Virus record (IMG/VR): IMGVR_UViG_3300027806_001283
Coordinates: 1 to 23,034 of that record
DNA: 23,034 nt
Source: a virus
Direction: 5' to 3' (one strand)
Shown here: piece by piece, positions 19,608 through 23,034 of the stretch
Layout of the letters: the number at the start of each line of letters is the position of its first letter
How positions within the stretch are numbered: position 1 is the stretch's first letter
Notes under the pieces: generated by a model
The model's input: only the letters and a program-made list of their open reading frames with translations
What the model was told of the DNA's origin: nothing
The model's database searches: none
Position numbers and translations under genes: made by a program

Positions 19608-20094
19608 TAAAACAACCAAAGAACAAGTGGAAGAATGGGATAAAGTATTAGATGAATATGAATCATCTCTAGGACTAGGAAATTATAGTAATTTACACTC
19701 TTTTAATGAAACAGAACTAAATAATTATTTTACTATGAGTAGAGATATTATAGAAAAACTTAATCCAGAAGACTGTGCTCAAATATCTTATAGATTAGCA
19801 CAATATTCATTTTATGTTCAAAGAACATTAAATCGAGAAATTGCTAGACATAATTGGGCTGATGAAACTATTAAAGAAACTATTGCAGACGAGATTAATA
19901 ATTATAAGGGCTATGGATTTATAGAAAAATCGCTACAAGCCATCAAGCATAATGATAAAGCCGCGGCACTAAATAAAATTAAAAAATACGCTAAACAAAG
20001 AATAGATAGATTATCTTATATAGCTAACAGCATTAAGAATTTATCAGACATCATGCTATCAGTACAAAAAATAAAGGTGAAACATGGATCTTGA
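19600..20094 (+). CDS. Helical hypothetical protein, 164 aa
   Basis: A 164-residue, almost entirely alpha-helical and charged protein (EEWDKVLDEYESSLGLG, SYRLAQYSFYVQRTLNREIARHN, ALNKIKKYAKQRIDRLSYIA) with long amphipathic stretches compatible with coiled coils. No membrane segment. It begins in an eight-base overlap with the nuclease gene and ends 11 bases into the zinc-ribbon gene. I recall similar helical proteins near phage recombination genes, without known function. A recombination-mediator or single-strand-DNA-associated role is possible, as mediators are often small and helical, but this is inference from position. Confidence 0.72.
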   Translation: MNNKTTKEQVEEWDKVLDEYESSLGLGNYSNLHSFNETELNNYFTMSRDIIEKLNPEDCAQISYRLAQYSFYVQRTLNREIARHNWADETIKETIADEINNYKGYGFIEKSLQAIKHNDKAAALNKIKKYAKQRIDRLSYIANSIKNLSDIMLSVQKIKVKHGS

Positions 20095-20488
20095 CGATAT
20101 TAAGAATAATCCCGAACAAATTAAATTATTAATAAATATATTACAGTCTTTATTGCCAAATGAAAATACTCCTAAAAAATCTAAAAAAACAAAACCAAAA
20201 ACTAAAATACAGAAACAAAATAATATTAGATCAAAAACTAGATCGCCTAAGTATGATCCTTCATCGAATAATAGATTTTTAACCATGGGAGTTAAAGACT
20301 TGCATAAGGAAGATACTATAGTCGATAAAGCATTAAATAAATTTCCACCAACACCAAGAAATAGATCTTTTAAACCAATATCTGTAGTATGTAGATCTTG
20401 TGGCAAAAAAGAATCTGTAAATCCAGTTTTGATTAGTGATTCTGTAGATAGATATAAATGTAATAATTGTTCAACAAACGCAGGATAA
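20084..20488 (+). CDS. Basic protein with C-terminal zinc ribbon, 134 aa
   Basis: A 134-residue protein with a short acidic helical start (DLDDIKNNPEQIKLLINIL), a long Lys/Pro-rich linker (residues 30-60, KKSKKTKPKTKIQKQ) and a C-terminal zinc ribbon with C103/C106 and C126/C129 (VCRSCGKKE, YKCNNCS). The layout suggests a flexible DNA- or RNA-binding adaptor. In the gene order it comes right before the replicative helicase, two bases before that ATG, so it may be a helicase or transcription accessory. Family not recognised. AAGG at 20073-20076 is the ribosome site. Confidence 0.75.
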   Translation: MDLDDIKNNPEQIKLLINILQSLLPNENTPKKSKKTKPKTKIQKQNNIRSKTRSPKYDPSSNNRFLTMGVKDLHKEDTIVDKALNKFPPTPRNRSFKPISVVCRSCGKKESVNPVLISDSVDRYKCNNCSTNAG

Positions 20489-20490
20489 AT

Positions 20491-21954
20491 ATGATTTTAA
20501 CAGATCCGTCAGCAGAAAGAGCTTTATTGTCAATATTATGTAAATTTGGCGATGAAGCATATATTGAGATTTCTGATTTAATTAATGATCAGACATTTAC
20601 TATAGATAGTAATAAAATTATTTATAAATGCCTAAAATATATCTTTGATGCTGGCAGTAAAAATACTCAAATCGACATAGCACTTATATATTCTGCTGCA
20701 AAAGATTTATCACTAGATCATATTTTAAATCGTAAAGATGAAACATTACATTTAAAAGCGATTCTTGATTTTCCAGCTAGTAAAGATAATCTAATTACAT
20801 TTGCAGCAAAAATAAAAAAATTAGAAATAGCTAGAAAATTACATAAAGAGTTAGAAACAGCTCAAGAAAAAATATTAGAAGTAAATGGCTCAGAAAGTAT
20901 TACTTCTATATTAAATCTTGCTGAAGATAGAATATTTAATTTTGCATCTACACTGAATGATACAGAAAATAATGCGACCCATGTTTCTGTTGGTATAGAT
21001 GATTATATAGATAATCTAATTAAAAATCCAATAAATCAAGTTGGTATTTCTACAGGATTTCCAGCCTATGATGCTGCTATTGGTGGAGGATTAAGAAAAA
21101 GTACAATTAATGTTATTGCGGCCAGACCCAAAACCGGTAAAACGTTATTGGCTGATAATATGGGCTTTCATATTGCTAGTAAACTTAAAATTCCAGTTCT
21201 TAATCTAGACACTGAAATGACTAAAGAGGATCATATTAATAGATTATTAGCAATGATTAGTGAAATAGAAATTAATAAAATAGAAACTGGCAAATTTAAT
21301 GAATCTACTGTACTTAGAGATAAAATATTAAAGGGTATGAAGGAATTAAAAGAGGCTAAACTATATTATAAACCAATAGCAGGCAAACCATTTGAAGAAC
21401 AATTATCTATTATGAAAAGATGGATAATTAAAGATGTGGGATTAAATAGTGACGGTACAGCCAAACCGTGTGTAATATTTTATGATTATCTAAAGCTTAT
21501 GGATAGTGCTGGTATTAGTCAAGATATGAAAGAATATCAAGTGTTAGGATTTATGATGACATCCTTACATAATTTTGCTTGCAAATATAAGATACCAGTA
21601 GTAGCATTTGTACAATTAAATAGAGATGGAATAACTAAAGAAACAACAGATACTGCTAGTGGATCCGATAGAATTATTTGGCTATGTAGTAATTTTACGA
21701 TTTTTAAACGCAAAAGCGATGAAGAGATAGCCGAAGATGGAAGCAATCATGGTAATAGAAAATTAATACCTGTTATTAGCAGACATGGATCTGGAATCGA
21801 AGATAATGACTATATCAATTGTCATATGAAAGGTTGGTGTGCCAAAATCACCGAAGGTAAAACTAGAATAGAATTATTACATAGTGGGGACTCAAAAAAT
21901 GGTACAGGATTTGCTATTGAAGAAGAGCAAGATGACCAAATCAACTTCAATTAA
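20491..21954 (+). CDS. dnaB: DnaB-like replicative helicase
   Basis: A 487-residue protein taken to start at the ATG at 20491, with AGGA at 20482-20485; a TTG eight codons upstream lies inside the previous gene and is less likely. The N-terminal helical domain (1-150) begins with DPSAERALLSILC, as in DnaB family members. Residues 185-218 give GISTGFPAYDAAIGGG and Walker A ARPKTGKT (211-218). Walker B is CVIFYD (327-332), followed by VAFVQLNRDG and SRHGSG motifs. It unwinds DNA at the replication fork as a hexamer, with the following primase acting on the same fork. The primase gene starts 23 bases before this stop codon. Confidence 0.92.
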   Translation: MILTDPSAERALLSILCKFGDEAYIEISDLINDQTFTIDSNKIIYKCLKYIFDAGSKNTQIDIALIYSAAKDLSLDHILNRKDETLHLKAILDFPASKDNLITFAAKIKKLEIARKLHKELETAQEKILEVNGSESITSILNLAEDRIFNFASTLNDTENNATHVSVGIDDYIDNLIKNPINQVGISTGFPAYDAAIGGGLRKSTINVIAARPKTGKTLLADNMGFHIASKLKIPVLNLDTEMTKEDHINRLLAMISEIEINKIETGKFNESTVLRDKILKGMKELKEAKLYYKPIAGKPFEEQLSIMKRWIIKDVGLNSDGTAKPCVIFYDYLKLMDSAGISQDMKEYQVLGFMMTSLHNFACKYKIPVVAFVQLNRDGITKETTDTASGSDRIIWLCSNFTIFKRKSDEEIAEDGSNHGNRKLIPVISRHGSGIEDNDYINCHMKGWCAKITEGKTRIELLHSGDSKNGTGFAIEEEQDDQINFN

Positions 21955-23034
21955 TCAAAATAAAATTAAAATAATATGCGATAAGATATGTGATCGTATT
22001 TATGATTTATTAGATCATCTAAATTTAGAATATCGAGATAATGGTAGATTCATTACTATGAGTTGTCCAATTCATGGCGGAGATAATGATAGCGCATTGA
22101 ATCTGTATTATACTGGAGATACATATAGAGGCAATTGGAATTGTCGTACACACCATTGTGAACATACTTTCAAAGCTTCAATTATTGGTTTTATTAGAGG
22201 TGTTTTGTCTCATAACAATAAACAGTGGAATAAAAATGGAAACCCAACAGTTTCTTTTCAAGAAGCATTAAATTATGCAATTGATTTTTTAAATTTGTCA
22301 TTATCTGAGATCAAGGTATCTAATGATGAACAAAATAAAAATATATTTATTAATAATAGTAAATTACTAGCACCTGTTAGCACTAATACCAATCCAAATA
22401 ATAGAAGCGTAACAAGGAACATAGTACGCAAAAATCTTGAAATTCCTAGTAGATACTTTATGGATCGTGGTTTTTCTCAAGAGATTTTAAATAAATATGA
22501 TGTAGGCGATTGTATCGCAGACAATAAAGAAATGTCTCATAGGGCCGTAGTACCTATCTATGATATAGATTATACTCACATGATAGGATGTACTGGTAGA
22601 ATAATTTATGACAAATGTAAACAGTGTGCCAATTATCATGAACAAAACCAAGACTGTATCAACAAATTTCCAAAATGGAGACATAGTACAGGATTTAAAA
22701 CTCAAGAAAATCTTTATAATCTATGGTTTGCAAAAGATTATATAAAATCATCTGGTTATGTAATTTTGGTTGAAAGTCCAGGAAATGTATGGAAATTAGA
22801 ACAAAATAATATTCATAATTCTGTAGCTATTTTTGGATCAAATCTAAGCGATAGGCAAAAAACATTATTGGATATATCTGGAGCTATGTCTATTATAGTA
22901 ATAATGGATAATGATGAAGCTGGGGAAAAAGCTAGGACGCAAATTTATAATAAATGTTATAGAACATATAATATACATAATATTAAAATTAGTAAAAATG
23001 ATATTGCTGAAATGTCTGATGAAGAAGTACATAA
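21932..23034 (+). CDS. dnaG: DnaG-like primase, 3'-truncated by window edge
   Basis: The frame stays open from the ATG at 21932 to the window end (367 codons visible), overlapping the helicase gene by 23 bases. The N-terminal zinc-binding region has C45-x2-H48 (MSCPIHGGD) and C71/C76 (WNCRTHHCEH). A later TOPRIM part has E281 in LVESPGN and D326-x-D328 in IIVIMDNDEAGEKA. A Cys cluster (C229, C232, C242 around DKCKQCANYHEQNQDC) lies between them. It would lay RNA primers for lagging-strand synthesis at the fork opened by the helicase. GAAGAAGAG before the ATG is a plausible ribosome site. The end and any helicase-binding domain lie outside the window. Confidence 0.9.
   Translation, partial: MTKSTSINQNKIKIICDKICDRIYDLLDHLNLEYRDNGRFITMSCPIHGGDNDSALNLYYTGDTYRGNWNCRTHHCEHTFKASIIGFIRGVLSHNNKQWNKNGNPTVSFQEALNYAIDFLNLSLSEIKVSNDEQNKNIFINNSKLLAPVSTNTNPNNRSVTRNIVRKNLEIPSRYFMDRGFSQEILNKYDVGDCIADNKEMSHRAVVPIYDIDYTHMIGCTGRIIYDKCKQCANYHEQNQDCINKFPKWRHSTGFKTQENLYNLWFAKDYIKSSGYVILVESPGNVWKLEQNNIHNSVAIFGSNLSDRQKTLLDISGAMSIIVIMDNDEAGEKARTQIYNKCYRTYNIHNIKISKNDIAEMSDEEVH

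Noticed and set aside
22487-22705. - strand ORF within the primase gene
   Set aside because: It lies fully inside a confident + strand coding region and has no independent support.

Overview
The window is one block of a low-GC tailed-phage genome (Caudoviricetes). Every gene I can support reads on the + strand, packed head to tail with 1-, 4-, 8- or 11-17-base overlaps. Evidence for a phage: tail-fibre proteins with H-x-H motifs, a Mtd_N-type fibre N-terminus, holin-like membrane proteins, and a replication set (RecA-like recombinase, DnaB-like helicase, DnaG-like primase, PhoH, class II ribonucleotide reductase, dCMP deaminase). I see no integrase, repressor, tRNA, capsid or terminase gene here, so lifestyle and exact taxon are open. 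A fibre and lysis module beside nucleotide-metabolism genes is typical of large lytic phages from aquatic metagenomes. The adenosylcobalamin-dependent reductase suggests a host that makes or imports B12. Host identity is inference only.

Layout. (1) 1-8761, fibre/adhesion module: a Cys-rich protein cut by the left edge, two small unknowns and a membrane/coiled-coil protein, a 799-residue fibre, two tandem paralogous accessory proteins (the second with an extra C-terminal domain), a 629-residue fibre with 15-residue beta-roll repeats, a sulfotransferase, and a small conserved tail-region protein. (2) 8870-12535, membrane/envelope module: a holin-like protein, a chain of small overlapping membrane or exported proteins, a papain-like (C1) cysteine peptidase, a 53-residue gene, an exported protein with a DnaJ-like zinc knuckle, and a GlsB/YeaQ-like membrane protein. 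This is the best candidate for lysis or envelope remodelling, although no recognisable peptidoglycan hydrolase is present. (3) 12573-23034, nucleotide and replication module: dCMP deaminase, a 47-residue membrane ORF, NrdJ, PhoH, HNH nuclease, FmdB-like zinc ribbon, three small unknowns (one with a helix-turn-helix), RecA-like recombinase, a Vsr/PD-(D/E)XK-like nuclease, a helical unknown, a zinc-ribbon protein, DnaB-like helicase and a primase cut by the right edge.

Regulation appears to differ between halves. In the left half a recurring motif (GGTGTATA or close variants, followed by A/T) lies 43-47 bases upstream of four gene starts, 30 bases upstream of a fifth and 11 bases upstream of a sixth, and may be a phage-specific late promoter. 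The right half opens with a sigma70-like promoter (TTGACG, 16 bases, TATAAT) placed so close to the dCMP deaminase ATG that the transcript would be leaderless.

Most unusual points: the beta-roll coding segment is about 66% G+C at its core in an otherwise roughly 30% G+C region; two fibres share an H-x-H sequence cassette; the papain-like peptidase sits inside a membrane-protein operon; and two genes under 55 codons have good translation contexts. I found no single system that I can call undescribed with confidence; the peptidase/membrane cassette and the motif-defined late regulon are the best candidates.
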